Assembly (NCBI RefSeq): GCF_015240255.1
Contig: NZ_CP061205.1
Coordinates: 372,001 to 436,000, forward strand
Reading direction: 5' to 3'
Length of the DNA stretch: 64,000 nucleotides
DNA from: Kordiimonas pumila
GTDB taxonomy: Bacteria > Pseudomonadota > Alphaproteobacteria > Sphingomonadales > Kordiimonadaceae
Position numbers and translations under genes: made by a program. The notes beneath the pieces are model-generated. The model saw nothing but the letters and a program-made list of their open reading frames with translations, was not told the origin of the DNA and did not search any database. Position 1 is the stretch's first letter. The number at the start of each line of letters is the position of its first letter. Of this stretch, positions 56,343 to 64,000 are shown in pieces.

Positions 56343-56753
56343 ATGGCACAACCTATCACCTACTTGAATCCGACAACACTGCCTGATGCCAGTGCTATGG
56401 GCCACTCGCAAATCACCATCGCAGAAGCTGGGCGTACCGCATACATTTCAGGACAAGTTGCCTGGCAAGCAAACGGCAAACCTGTGCCCGCAACACTAGC
56501 CGGCCAAACAGAAGTTGTGGTTGCCAATTCCAGAGCAGCTCTGGAAGCAATTGGCGCTACAGGGAAAGACATCGTTATGGCACGGCTTTTTATTACAGGC
56601 GGGATATTACCTAATACCGCAGGAATAGTAATGCCTCAGATTATTGAGCTTTTTGATGGCGGAAAGCCAAGCATAACTGCAATCGGTGTTCTCAACCTTG
56701 CCGGGCCTGATCTGCTGCTAGAACTGGAAATGACGGTTCGGTTACCTGCCTAA
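56343..56753 (+). CDS. RidA-family protein, cytoplasmic
   Basis: This 136-residue Rid/YjgF-type protein begins MAQPITYLNP behind AAGAGAAAA. The family core is recognisable (TAYISGQVAWQANGK, then NSRAALEAIGATGKDIVMARLFIT and LLLELEMTVRL). Rid proteins deaminate reactive enamine/imine species formed by PLP enzymes or amino-acid oxidation. The next gene encodes a close paralogue with a signal peptide, indicating a duplication. It lacks one itself, so it acts in the cytoplasm. Confidence 0.9.
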   Translation: MAQPITYLNPTTLPDASAMGHSQITIAEAGRTAYISGQVAWQANGKPVPATLAGQTEVVVANSRAALEAIGATGKDIVMARLFITGGILPNTAGIVMPQIIELFDGGKPSITAIGVLNLAGPDLLLELEMTVRLPA

Positions 56754-56848
56754 TGCCTAACCACCTTACCCAAAGAATTGAGAAAACAGATACGGAAGAG
56801 CCAATTGCAGCTGACACATAACTGACCATCATATTAAAGGAAGAAATC

Positions 56849-57334
56849 ATGTTGAAGTCCAAATATTTACGCACAGTGATGGTAGGCGGTGCCGCCATTA
56901 TCACAGCACTAACCGCCACAATACCTAGCTTTGCACAACCAATAACACATTTAAATCCGTCCACACTGCCAGACGCAGCCGCGGCAGGCTATTCACAGAT
57001 TACAGTCATGGAAGCTGGCAAACTTGCTTTCATCTCTGGTCAGGTTGCTTGGCGCGCAAACGGCGAACCTGTTCCTGATACTCTATCAGGGCAGACAGAA
57101 GTGGTTGTGGCCAATGCTCAGGCCGCTCTTAAGGCTATCGGGGCATCAGCAAAAAACATCGTGATGGTACGCGCCTACATGACAGACTTAAGGCCCGAAA
57201 CCATTGCAGAAGTTATGCCCCACTTAAACATTCTGTTCGATGGTCACCTACCAAGCCTGACAGGCGTAGGCGTTACTGCACTGGCGGCACCAGATCTGAT
57301 GATCGAACTCGAGATGACAGTGCGCCTTGACTAA
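56849..57334 (+). CDS. RidA-family protein with signal peptide
   Basis: This 161-residue paralogue of the preceding Rid protein has a 30-residue signal peptide (VGGAAIITALTATIPSFAQ) and then the same domain, including HLNPSTLPDAAAAGYSQIT and FISGQVAWRANG. It is expected in the periplasm, an unusual place for Rid. AAGGAAG precedes the ATG. The TonB receptor gene follows, so the two may work on a substrate as it enters the cell. Confidence 0.9.
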   Translation: MLKSKYLRTVMVGGAAIITALTATIPSFAQPITHLNPSTLPDAAAAGYSQITVMEAGKLAFISGQVAWRANGEPVPDTLSGQTEVVVANAQAALKAIGASAKNIVMVRAYMTDLRPETIAEVMPHLNILFDGHLPSLTGVGVTALAAPDLMIELEMTVRLD

Positions 57335-57346
57335 CTAGAGCATAGA

Positions 57347-57363
57347 CCCCGCGCCAAGCGGGG
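57347..57363 (+). terminator. GC-rich hairpin after the exported Rid gene
   Basis: CCCCGC-GCCAA-GCGGGG is a perfect 6-bp stem 13 bases after the stop. It lacks a T-run, so it may be a partial terminator or a stabiliser between the Rid genes and the receptor gene. Confidence 0.35.
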
Positions 57364-57452
57364 CAATTCCAACAAACCTCAAACGAGTGGCGTGCAGCAA
57401 TAACATGCGGCGCGGCAAACGCCCGCTGCTATCCTCAGGAAAGGGAAATTTG

Positions 57453-59768
57453 ATGAAAAACAGTTATCCTCGTGCGTTATTCATAGCTGGAATTATGGCG
57501 GGCACGACGCTATCCACAACAACTCTCGCTCAAGACAATACAGGCTTTCAACTTGAAGAAATTATCGTTACGGCACAAAAACGTGGCCAAGACATTCAAA
57601 ACGTACCAATTGCGGTTTCTGCTCTAAGTGGTGCCAAAATTGAACAAAGCGGCGTGCGTAATGCAACAGACCTAACGAAACTTGTACCAGGCCTGCAAAT
57701 CAATCAATTATTTCAGGCCTCGAATCCCACCATCTTCTTGCGCGGCGTCGGTGTGAATGATTTTAATGCTGCCTCTTCTGGTGCGGTCGGTGTTACCATT
57801 GATGACGTATTCCTAAACTCAAGCGTTGGTGCACTCTTCCAAATTTATGATATTGACCGCATTGAGGTTCTAAAAGGTCCGCAAGGCACTCTTTACGGCC
57901 GCAACACAACTGGCGGTGTTATAAATTTCTATACAAAACAGCCAACCTTTGAACCTGATTTGTCAGCATCCGTGACGTATGGTCGTTTTAACCAGCTATT
58001 CCTTGAGGCAGCAGGCGGCGGTGCTGTCATAGATGATACGCTTGCTGTGCGCGTCTCAGCATCTGTTAAACAGCGAGATGGCTGGGCAATTAACACCATC
58101 GACGGCCGTGACCTGAATGACATCGACAATTATGCAACTCGGTTACAGCTTCTTTTTAAACCGACTGATAACATTACAATTTCAAACAAGATTGAAGGCG
58201 GCCGCAGCGAAACCTCTGACATTGCTCACAAAGCACTTGGTACATTCAATGTTGTAGAAGGACGTGACTGTACTGGTGATGAAATCCTGGCAATCAATAT
58301 CTGCGCAAACCCGCTAACAGGCTTCATACCCTCAGCCGACTTAAGCGATATGCCAACTGATATCTTAGATAACTATGAACGGCTAGATAACCTCAGTGAC
58401 CGCCTATCTATTGTCTATGACGGCGAAAGCATAAGCGTTACATCAATAACAGGTTATGTAAGAAACCACCGCCGCCTAAGTACAGATGAAGACTGGTCAC
58501 CTTATGCCATTGCAAGTGGCACGCTGTGGGATGAAACATCAGAACAAATCAGTGAAGAACTGCGTATTGCATCAAATGCAGGAGGCCGTCTGAACTGGGT
58601 TGTTGGTGCCTACTTCCTACACGAAAAGCTCGATAGCCTTGTTGACTTCACCTTCCTGCGTGAATTTAACCCTAACCCACTTGAGCCATATTTTGATCCT
58701 GCAAATTTTATTATGTACGTAGAGCGCACTTTTGAACAAACCACTGACAGCTTCGCAGGGTTCGCCCAAGCTGATTATGATGTAACAGACAAACTAACAC
58801 TAACTGCCGGCATTCGCTATACAAACGACAAAAAAGACCTGACATTCCGCAGCGTCGCTTTTCCTGTAAATGCTGATGCTGACAGATCGCTTCGCCCGAC
58901 AGAAGAGCCGGTTATCGGACTTGTGGACAGTAACCCACATGACCCTGCAATCGACGGCTTTGTTAACACAACAGACAAGCTGAAAAAGCCAACGTGGCGG
59001 TTTGCTGCAAACTATTCTTTTAATGATGATATCAGTGCTTACGCAAGCTACACACGCGGTGTGCGCTCTGGCGGTCACAACACCGGCGCCGTCTTTGAAA
59101 TAGAAGAGCTTTCAGGAGTAGCCCCAGAACAGCTGGACTCGTTTGAGATAGGTATGAAGTCTGATCTGTTTGACCGTCATGTACGCCTGAACCTTGCAGC
59201 TTTCTATTATGATTATAAAGACATGCAAGTATTCAGCCTCGAATCGAACCCGGATGGGGCTATCCTGCAGCGCTTGCAGAATGCCTCAGCTGAAATTTAC
59301 GGCGCTGAAATTGAGCTACAAGCAAGGCCACTACAGGGACTAGACATCAACTTTGGTCTATCCGCACTCCATGCCCAGTATACAAAGTTTGATGACCCAA
59401 TTCGCGGTGATTTTGCCGGGCAGCGCCTAGACAAGACGCCAAAACTTCAAATGGCACTTGGTGCGCGCTATACGTTTAATGTTACTGATGATGCAGAAGC
59501 CTTTTTAGGTGGTAATTTTTCTTATCAATCAAAGGTTTACTTCAGCCCAGTGAACGAATCGCCAATGCAAAGCTCAGGTCACGGTGAGCTGGACCTAGAT
59601 GCAGGTATATCCCTTCTGAATACAGGCGTCGAGCTGCACGCCTTCGTCAAAAACGTCACAGACAAACGCTATATTGCAGATATGAATGACCTGGCAAGCT
59701 TAGGTTTCTATTACACAATTTATAATGAGCCTAGAACGTACGGTTTAACACTCCGCTACAAAATGTAG
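57453..59768 (+). CDS. TonB-dependent outer-membrane receptor
   Basis: The ATG at 57453 follows AGGAAAGGG; the frame is open 22 codons further up without support. The 771-residue protein has a signal peptide (ALFIAGIMAGTTLSTTTLAQ), a TonB box-like LEEIIVTAQKRGQ, a plug (VPIAVSALSGAKIEQSG, IEVLKGPQGTLYGRNTTGG) and a barrel ending TYGLTLRYKM. It imports an unknown ligand. It follows the exported Rid protein and precedes a TetR gene of the opposite strand. Confidence 0.93.
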   Translation: MKNSYPRALFIAGIMAGTTLSTTTLAQDNTGFQLEEIIVTAQKRGQDIQNVPIAVSALSGAKIEQSGVRNATDLTKLVPGLQINQLFQASNPTIFLRGVGVNDFNAASSGAVGVTIDDVFLNSSVGALFQIYDIDRIEVLKGPQGTLYGRNTTGGVINFYTKQPTFEPDLSASVTYGRFNQLFLEAAGGGAVIDDTLAVRVSASVKQRDGWAINTIDGRDLNDIDNYATRLQLLFKPTDNITISNKIEGGRSETSDIAHKALGTFNVVEGRDCTGDEILAINICANPLTGFIPSADLSDMPTDILDNYERLDNLSDRLSIVYDGESISVTSITGYVRNHRRLSTDEDWSPYAIASGTLWDETSEQISEELRIASNAGGRLNWVVGAYFLHEKLDSLVDFTFLREFNPNPLEPYFDPANFIMYVERTFEQTTDSFAGFAQADYDVTDKLTLTAGIRYTNDKKDLTFRSVAFPVNADADRSLRPTEEPVIGLVDSNPHDPAIDGFVNTTDKLKKPTWRFAANYSFNDDISAYASYTRGVRSGGHNTGAVFEIEELSGVAPEQLDSFEIGMKSDLFDRHVRLNLAAFYYDYKDMQVFSLESNPDGAILQRLQNASAEIYGAEIELQARPLQGLDINFGLSALHAQYTKFDDPIRGDFAGQRLDKTPKLQMALGARYTFNVTDDAEAFLGGNFSYQSKVYFSPVNESPMQSSGHGELDLDAGISLLNTGVELHAFVKNVTDKRYIADMNDLASLGFYYTIYNEPRTYGLTLRYKM

Positions 59769-59777
59769 CTTACCTAT

Positions 59778-59814
59778 AAGCGCCCTTGGCACCTTCCCGG
59801 CTAGGGGCGCTTCT
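59778..59814 (+). terminator. Terminator after the second TonB receptor
   Basis: AAGCGCCC at 59778-59785 pairs with GGGCGCTT at 59805-59812 to form an 8-bp stem with a 19-base loop, ten bases after the receptor stop. It lies between convergent genes and can serve both. Confidence 0.6.
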
Positions 59815-59842
59815 TACCTGTTATTCGTTTGAAACAGAGCAC

Positions 59843-60424
59843 TCAGACCCCTGCAATAAGGGATCTGATAACAACAGCCACTTGATCTTTGGCAGGCTGT
59901 GAATTCTGACCATTTGCATACATAAGTGTAATACCATCAATCATACCAACATAGGTATCTATTGGAACATCATTTTTACCGCCAGAAATAAGGCTTATGA
60001 AAAATTCAATTGGTCGCTTGCCTGCAACCAAAAGCCTTTCACCAATATCTGATAATTCCTCATCACGGGCTGCAGCAAGTGTCAGTTCAATACGCGCCAA
60101 CATCAAATGTTTGGCTTCATCAATTGTATCAATTAATTCCCCTGCCACATAATTAATCGCCTTATCGAGGCCGTCCTTGGCAACAACACCGGCAAAACCA
60201 ACCTGAAGGCGGTCACAGTCTTTTTCCAGTTCAAGCGCCAAATGAAGCGCCGCTGCACGCAGCAAATCAGATTTCTTGGGAAAATAATAGCTGGTTGATC
60301 CCTGCGGTAAGCCCGCAGCAGCATCTGTTGCCCTGTGCGTGATGCCCGCCAAGCCCTTTTCTGCAAGAAGCAGAATGACGGTATCCAAAATGACAGAACG
60401 ACGATCTTGTTTTGGGCTCTTCAT
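59843..60424 (-). CDS. TetR-family regulator
   Basis: This 193-residue regulator has an N-terminal helix-turn-helix (AGITHRATDAAAGLPQGSTSYYFPKKSDLL, about 25-54) and an all-helical ligand domain. The C-terminal half resembles the TetR_C group found with hydrolase or oxidoreductase genes. Its target is probably the divergent or adjacent hydrolase operon at 60631-62918 or the receptor. The ligand is unknown. Confidence 0.9.
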   Translation of the reverse strand: MKSPKQDRRSVILDTVILLLAEKGLAGITHRATDAAAGLPQGSTSYYFPKKSDLLRAAALHLALELEKDCDRLQVGFAGVVAKDGLDKAINYVAGELIDTIDEAKHLMLARIELTLAAARDEELSDIGERLLVAGKRPIEFFISLISGGKNDVPIDTYVGMIDGITLMYANGQNSQPAKDQVAVVIRSLIAGV

Positions 60425-60630
60425 AAAACTCTACACTTGTCATTATATCCACAACACAAAACTTATTGTGCTCAACAAAATAGAATTATGACACAACACT
60501 GAGCATAATTAAACCGCCTTATTAATATAAGGCGCGCAGCAGGGCTTAGACACCAAGGCCCCATGGTGATGAAAGACGATTCCAGAAATGTAGCCGCCTT
60601 CATTTATGACATGAACAAACGGCTATATTT

Positions 60631-61842
60631 TCAACTAATTCCTACCTCGTTTAAAAATTGACGTACAGCATCATTAAACTCAACCGGATTCTCGATCATC
60701 GGATAATGACCTGTACCCTCAAGGACAGTAACCTTGCTACAGGGAATTCTGGATGCTGTCTCGTCAACCTGCTGCTGTGACACAAGCCAATCAGCGTCAC
60801 CCCTAATTAACAATAAAGGTGCCGTAATTTTTCCCACCTCACTGCGCATATCAAAACCGGCATAACCTGCTAAATCCCCCTTCATCACTTCAGGCACAGC
60901 ACGTATTAATTGCCAAACCACTTCACGCGCCCGATCAGGCGGTGTGCGATTGCCGGTGATAGACTGAGAATACCCTTCCAGAATTTGCTGTCCGTTCACG
61001 AGCAGCATATCAAGCATGAATTTAGATATCGTCGGTGTATAATCGGCCCCCTCAGCAGAAATAATAGCCGCATACTTGTCTGGCCGCCTGCTCCCTAGCT
61101 CAAGCACCTGATTACCAGACATGGAACACCCAAGAATAACAGGGCGCACCAAACCAAGCTTATCCATCAGCTTCTCATTAAATTCACAGTGCTGTGTAAG
61201 GCTGGTAAACGGACCTGCTTCTGGCATTAAGCTTTTAGAGTGCCCTGGGGCATCGACAGTAATAACTCGAAATTTATCAGAAAGATTATCCAGAACATGC
61301 CGGTACATTAATGTATCCTGACAAGCGGCATGAAAGCAGATAAGGGGATACCCTTCACCAGCCTCTTCATAGTAAGTACGGATATCATCAACCTCGATAT
61401 AACGCCCCGTCACTGCCCTGCCAGAGGGTTCAGGGTCTGGCGAATAGGATACTGCATCACAGCAACTTGTGCCGCCAACTCGTGACATTATCTCAAGCGC
61501 AAGCCACATGGTTTTGGCACTACGCATGGCTGCAGCGGCATCCCCCTCGATTGTGAGGTCGCCGTGGTCTTCAGAAAGGCCTCTGAAAAAGTCTGTCTCG
61601 CCAGAGAGAACGCGCTGCCATTCTGCCTCTGGGCCAACCAGCATAAAATCTGCTGGCAAAGCCTCTTCTGAGGAAAATACACCCTGGACTTTACCTGCCT
61701 GAATTTCAACAACACCGCTCAAAGTGCCACAGCGAAAACCAATGCGGCCAGAAAAATATGCTGTTGCTGCCGCCCACGCCTGATCGGCTATCAAGTGTTT
61801 TGTGTAGTCTTTCAGCCATTCTTTACCAAGAAAATTACTCAT
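60631..61842 (-). CDS. SCP2-like domain fused to alpha/beta hydrolase
   Basis: This 403-residue protein follows a very strong GGGAGGGGAG site. Residues 1-125 look like an SCP2/sterol-carrier fold (GVVEIQAGKVQGVF, DLTIEGDAAAAMRSAKTMW). Residues 150-400 are an alpha/beta hydrolase with nucleophile in LGCSMSGNQ (about 243-251), an Asp in RGDADWLV and His in EGTGHYPMIE. The hydrolase part resembles meta-cleavage-product and ester hydrolases. The lipid-binding domain may present a hydrophobic substrate. It is cytoplasmic, with no signal peptide. Confidence 0.82.
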   Translation of the reverse strand: MSNFLGKEWLKDYTKHLIADQAWAAATAYFSGRIGFRCGTLSGVVEIQAGKVQGVFSSEEALPADFMLVGPEAEWQRVLSGETDFFRGLSEDHGDLTIEGDAAAAMRSAKTMWLALEIMSRVGGTSCCDAVSYSPDPEPSGRAVTGRYIEVDDIRTYYEEAGEGYPLICFHAACQDTLMYRHVLDNLSDKFRVITVDAPGHSKSLMPEAGPFTSLTQHCEFNEKLMDKLGLVRPVILGCSMSGNQVLELGSRRPDKYAAIISAEGADYTPTISKFMLDMLLVNGQQILEGYSQSITGNRTPPDRAREVVWQLIRAVPEVMKGDLAGYAGFDMRSEVGKITAPLLLIRGDADWLVSQQQVDETASRIPCSKVTVLEGTGHYPMIENPVEFNDAVRQFLNEVGIS

Positions 61843-61976
61843 CTACTCTCCCCTCCCTGCGCTCAGCACCACCAGATCAAATAGAAAAAAGAGACACCCC
61901 CGGTTGGGAATTTACCAAAGGTGCCCAAATGCTACTTACGTAGCGGAGTTCAGACCGTTGGGCCTATCAAACCCTA

Positions 61977-62918
61977 TTATTTGATAGCAATTGGATTAAT
62001 CATCGCCTGAACAGTGCCCGCATAACGCGGTTGCCCAAGGACAAACATAAACTCATACACGCCGTCTGCAGCCAGTTCCCGCGTGTCAATGGCTTCCAAA
62101 AGGTACGTACCGTTTTCATAGAGCAAGGTGACATGAACATCAAAAACAGTATCATCAGCGAATGGAACAGCATCAATGCCCCACGTATCCGCACCAACAG
62201 CAATAACATTTTTACTGGCAAGATACTCAGCCCCCGCCCTATTCAGGCCCGGTTCGCCCGCACCAAAACGATCAGGGTCTTCATCCAGCAATGAGAGCCA
62301 GCCAGTGTGCAAGATAACAACATCGCCTTGGCGAATTTCAACACCCTGCTGTTCAGCCACCGCTTTCAGTTCATCTACAGTAACAACTTCACCTTCCTTA
62401 AGCCGCTCAACCCCACGGTATTTAGCAATATCTAACAAAATACCCCGCGTAACAATTGGGGGAATGTCAGCGGCACTTAGTTTTTTAACACCGGAAGGTG
62501 TGACAAAATCGATTGCCTTATTTCCATTATAGAAAGTGCCGTTCTGGCCGGCATGGGCAAGGCCATCAATCTGAGTTCCAATGCCCATCCAGCCCGTAAT
62601 CATGTCATCGAGGTAACTTGCTTTATTGGATCCAAGTGTCGCGCCACCGTATTGGCCCGGCATAAACACATTAACGGCTATCGTGCGCGGGGCAACTGCT
62701 GGCGTTGAACTACTCACGGGAAGACCAAGGCCGTACACCTTACCATTTGTCACCAACCCTGCCGCTTTCAAAGCCAGCTCTGGTGTAAGATAGTTAGCTG
62801 ATCCTATGGTATCATCCTTACCCCATTTTGAAGGGGCCTGATCCTCTGCACCTACAGGGCACAGAATGGCACCGCCAAGTACACATGTTAACAAAGCCTG
62901 TTTTATTGATTTCATCAT
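61977..62918 (-). CDS. Exported cyclase-family (PF04199) amidohydrolase
   Basis: The ATG at 62918 has AGGAG at a usual distance; ATGs at 62924 and 62915 are alternatives. A signal peptide (KQALLTCVLGGAILCPVGA) precedes a kynurenine-formamidase-like domain. The metal site reads GTQIDGLAHAG (about 115), with Gln in place of the first His of HxGTHxDxxxH, as in many COG1878 members. Downstream residues GDVVILHTGW and VGADTWGIDAV fit the family. It probably hydrolyses an amide or lactone in the periplasm. Confidence 0.85.
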   Translation of the reverse strand: MMKSIKQALLTCVLGGAILCPVGAEDQAPSKWGKDDTIGSANYLTPELALKAAGLVTNGKVYGLGLPVSSSTPAVAPRTIAVNVFMPGQYGGATLGSNKASYLDDMITGWMGIGTQIDGLAHAGQNGTFYNGNKAIDFVTPSGVKKLSAADIPPIVTRGILLDIAKYRGVERLKEGEVVTVDELKAVAEQQGVEIRQGDVVILHTGWLSLLDEDPDRFGAGEPGLNRAGAEYLASKNVIAVGADTWGIDAVPFADDTVFDVHVTLLYENGTYLLEAIDTRELAADGVYEFMFVLGQPRYAGTVQAMINPIAIK

Positions 62919-62976
62919 AGTCATGCTCCTTTAAGCTATAGTGGCAAAGTTTCTGCTTCCACAAGGACCGGCAGAA

Positions 62977-64000
62977 CTAACCCTTATTTTGGTTCAGCAT
63001 TTTCCGAAGGGGCTTCAGGGCAAGGTAGCACAAAACACATCCACCAATGCCTGCTATCGCCCCAACAACACCAATCGACTGCCCAACAGCATTGTCATTT
63101 TTAAAAACATAATCTGTAAACATCGCCACCGCTGTTGGCCCCACAGCAAGCCCAATAATGCTAGTGACAAACAGATAAACAGCAGAAACCTGAGCCCGGT
63201 AATGGGGCGGCGTTGCCATTTGAAGGGCTGCCACACCTGAGCCAAACGGGAAAGCAACCAGAAAGAAAACAACACCCACAAAGAAAAACGAAACAGCGAC
63301 AGAACCAGTCATTGTCGCACCCATCACAGCAGGCGCCAGCAAAATCGAACCCAGCCAAACACTACGCATCGCCCCGTCACTATAAGACCGGCTGTTTTGC
63401 AAGTAATCCGCTAAGCGCCCACCGGCAAATATGCCTAATGTACCAAATACCAATATAAGCACGCCTATATTGCGCGCCACTTCCCCAATTTGCATATCGT
63501 AAACGCGAACAAAATATGTCGGCAGCCAAGAAAATGTGCTGTAAGCAACTAGGGAAATCAGGCCCATTCCCAAAGCATGGCACAAATAAAACCGGGTGTG
63601 CCCGGCCATATAAGGCAGAACACCCCGCAAGAAAGAGGTCTCATGCTCTTCCAGCACCCCGCTTGATTTTCTCTCTGGCTCACGCACCCACTTTAAAATC
63701 ACAAGTGCCACCAGCACGCCAGGAAGGCCAACCACCAAAAAAGCAGCCTGCCAGCTAGAAATATCCCCTAAAACTGGTACGGATAATTGCCCAAGGCTAT
63801 CGATATAAGAAACCGTTGCACCGCCCAATATATAAGCAAGTCCAGAACCAATATACGGCCCAGCGCCGTAAACAGATAAAGCCGTGCTCAGGCGTTTTGC
63901 AGAAAAATAGTCGGTAATCATCGAATATGATGCAGGCGACAAAGCCGCTTCACCAACCCCAACACCCAAGCGCCCCAGAAACAGTGTCCAGTAGTTCTTA
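62977..64000 (-). CDS. MFS transporter, spinster-like, 5' end outside window
   Basis: More than 340 codons are present, running leftward from beyond the right edge. The retained part begins in the first cytoplasmic half (FLGRLGVGVGEAALSPASYSMITDYF), holds about ten membrane segments and the middle-loop REPERKSSG, and ends NQNKG. It resembles the carrier at 47993-49258. It is followed closely by the exported cyclase and the SCP2-hydrolase on the same strand, so the three probably form one operon for uptake and hydrolysis. Confidence 0.88.
   Translation of the reverse strand, partial: KNYWTLFLGRLGVGVGEAALSPASYSMITDYFSAKRLSTALSVYGAGPYIGSGLAYILGGATVSYIDSLGQLSVPVLGDISSWQAAFLVVGLPGVLVALVILKWVREPERKSSGVLEEHETSFLRGVLPYMAGHTRFYLCHALGMGLISLVAYSTFSWLPTYFVRVYDMQIGEVARNIGVLILVFGTLGIFAGGRLADYLQNSRSYSDGAMRSVWLGSILLAPAVMGATMTGSVAVSFFFVGVVFFLVAFPFGSGVAALQMATPPHYRAQVSAVYLFVTSIIGLAVGPTAVAMFTDYVFKNDNAVGQSIGVVGAIAGIGGCVLCYLALKPLRKMLNQNKG

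Noticed and set aside
1-64000. CRISPR array
   Set aside because: No set of regularly spaced near-identical repeats with unique spacers of the right size was seen; the 24-bp phased motif at 40036 has cores of only 10 bases.

Overview
The window looks like chromosomal DNA of an aerobic, probably marine alphaproteobacterium. It has two large TonB-dependent receptors, spinster-type MFS carriers, acyl-CoA catabolism in many small operons, and GntR, Lrp, TetR and AraC regulators. A Kordiimonadales-like host would fit, but this is inferred from gene content only.

Three blocks can be told apart. (1) 1-13.7 kb is a catabolic cluster: a malonyl-CoA-synthetase-like ligase (leftward, cut by the window edge), then rightward an FAH-family enzyme, an enolase-superfamily dehydratase resembling D-tartrate dehydratase, a CocE/S15 hydrolase, an AraC regulator, an acyl-CoA dehydrogenase, two accessory proteins, a biotin-dependent acyl-CoA carboxylase (beta and alpha subunits) and an enoyl-CoA hydratase. 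The dehydrogenase-carboxylase-hydratase series matches the logic of leucine (liu) or acyclic terpene (atu) degradation.

(2) 13.8-41.0 kb is an integrated and decayed genomic island carrying anti-phage-type genes. It is bordered or punctuated by broken IS3-family remnants (13.8-14.2, 37.9-38.3, 40.8-41.0 kb). Its right edge carries a 56-nt 3' fragment of a tRNA-Leu(CAG) gene followed by a truncated integrase, which is typical attachment-site architecture. On the left are remains of a tyrosine-recombinase set (14.3-20.45 kb) split by two identical 1236-bp IS3-family elements in opposite orientation. The core holds a leftward four-gene cluster (20.8-30.5 kb): SNF2-type helicase, double-HxK phospholipase-D-like protein, DUF6361 protein, and a TM0106/RecB nuclease-RNase H-SF1 helicase fusion. 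Divergent from it runs a rightward set (30.7-37.8 kb): a TerB-like/BRCT protein, a small acidic protein and a giant DUF4011-helicase-Vsr-DUF3320 protein of the Hhe type. A Fic protein with an AbiEi-like N-terminus and a phased repeat array in its promoter completes the cargo.

(3) 41.3-64 kb returns to catabolic genes: an enoyl-CoA hydratase/degenerate 3-hydroxyacyl-CoA dehydrogenase fusion, a PaaK-type CoA ligase, an enoyl-CoA hydratase, an M14-type deacylase, a quinone oxidoreductase, an MFS carrier, a triple-Rid protein, a TonB receptor, a GntR regulator, a YeiH-type exporter, an Lrp regulator, two Rid proteins (one exported), a second TonB receptor, a TetR regulator, an SCP2/alpha-beta hydrolase, an exported cyclase-family protein and a second, partial MFS carrier. 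Two leftward operons here share a promoter/operator layout (45.4 and 52.95 kb). The repeated pairing of outer-membrane receptor, inner-membrane carrier, Rid proteins and hydrolases suggests uptake and breakdown of one or more amide- or CoA-ester-processed carbon sources; the substrate cannot be read from sequence.
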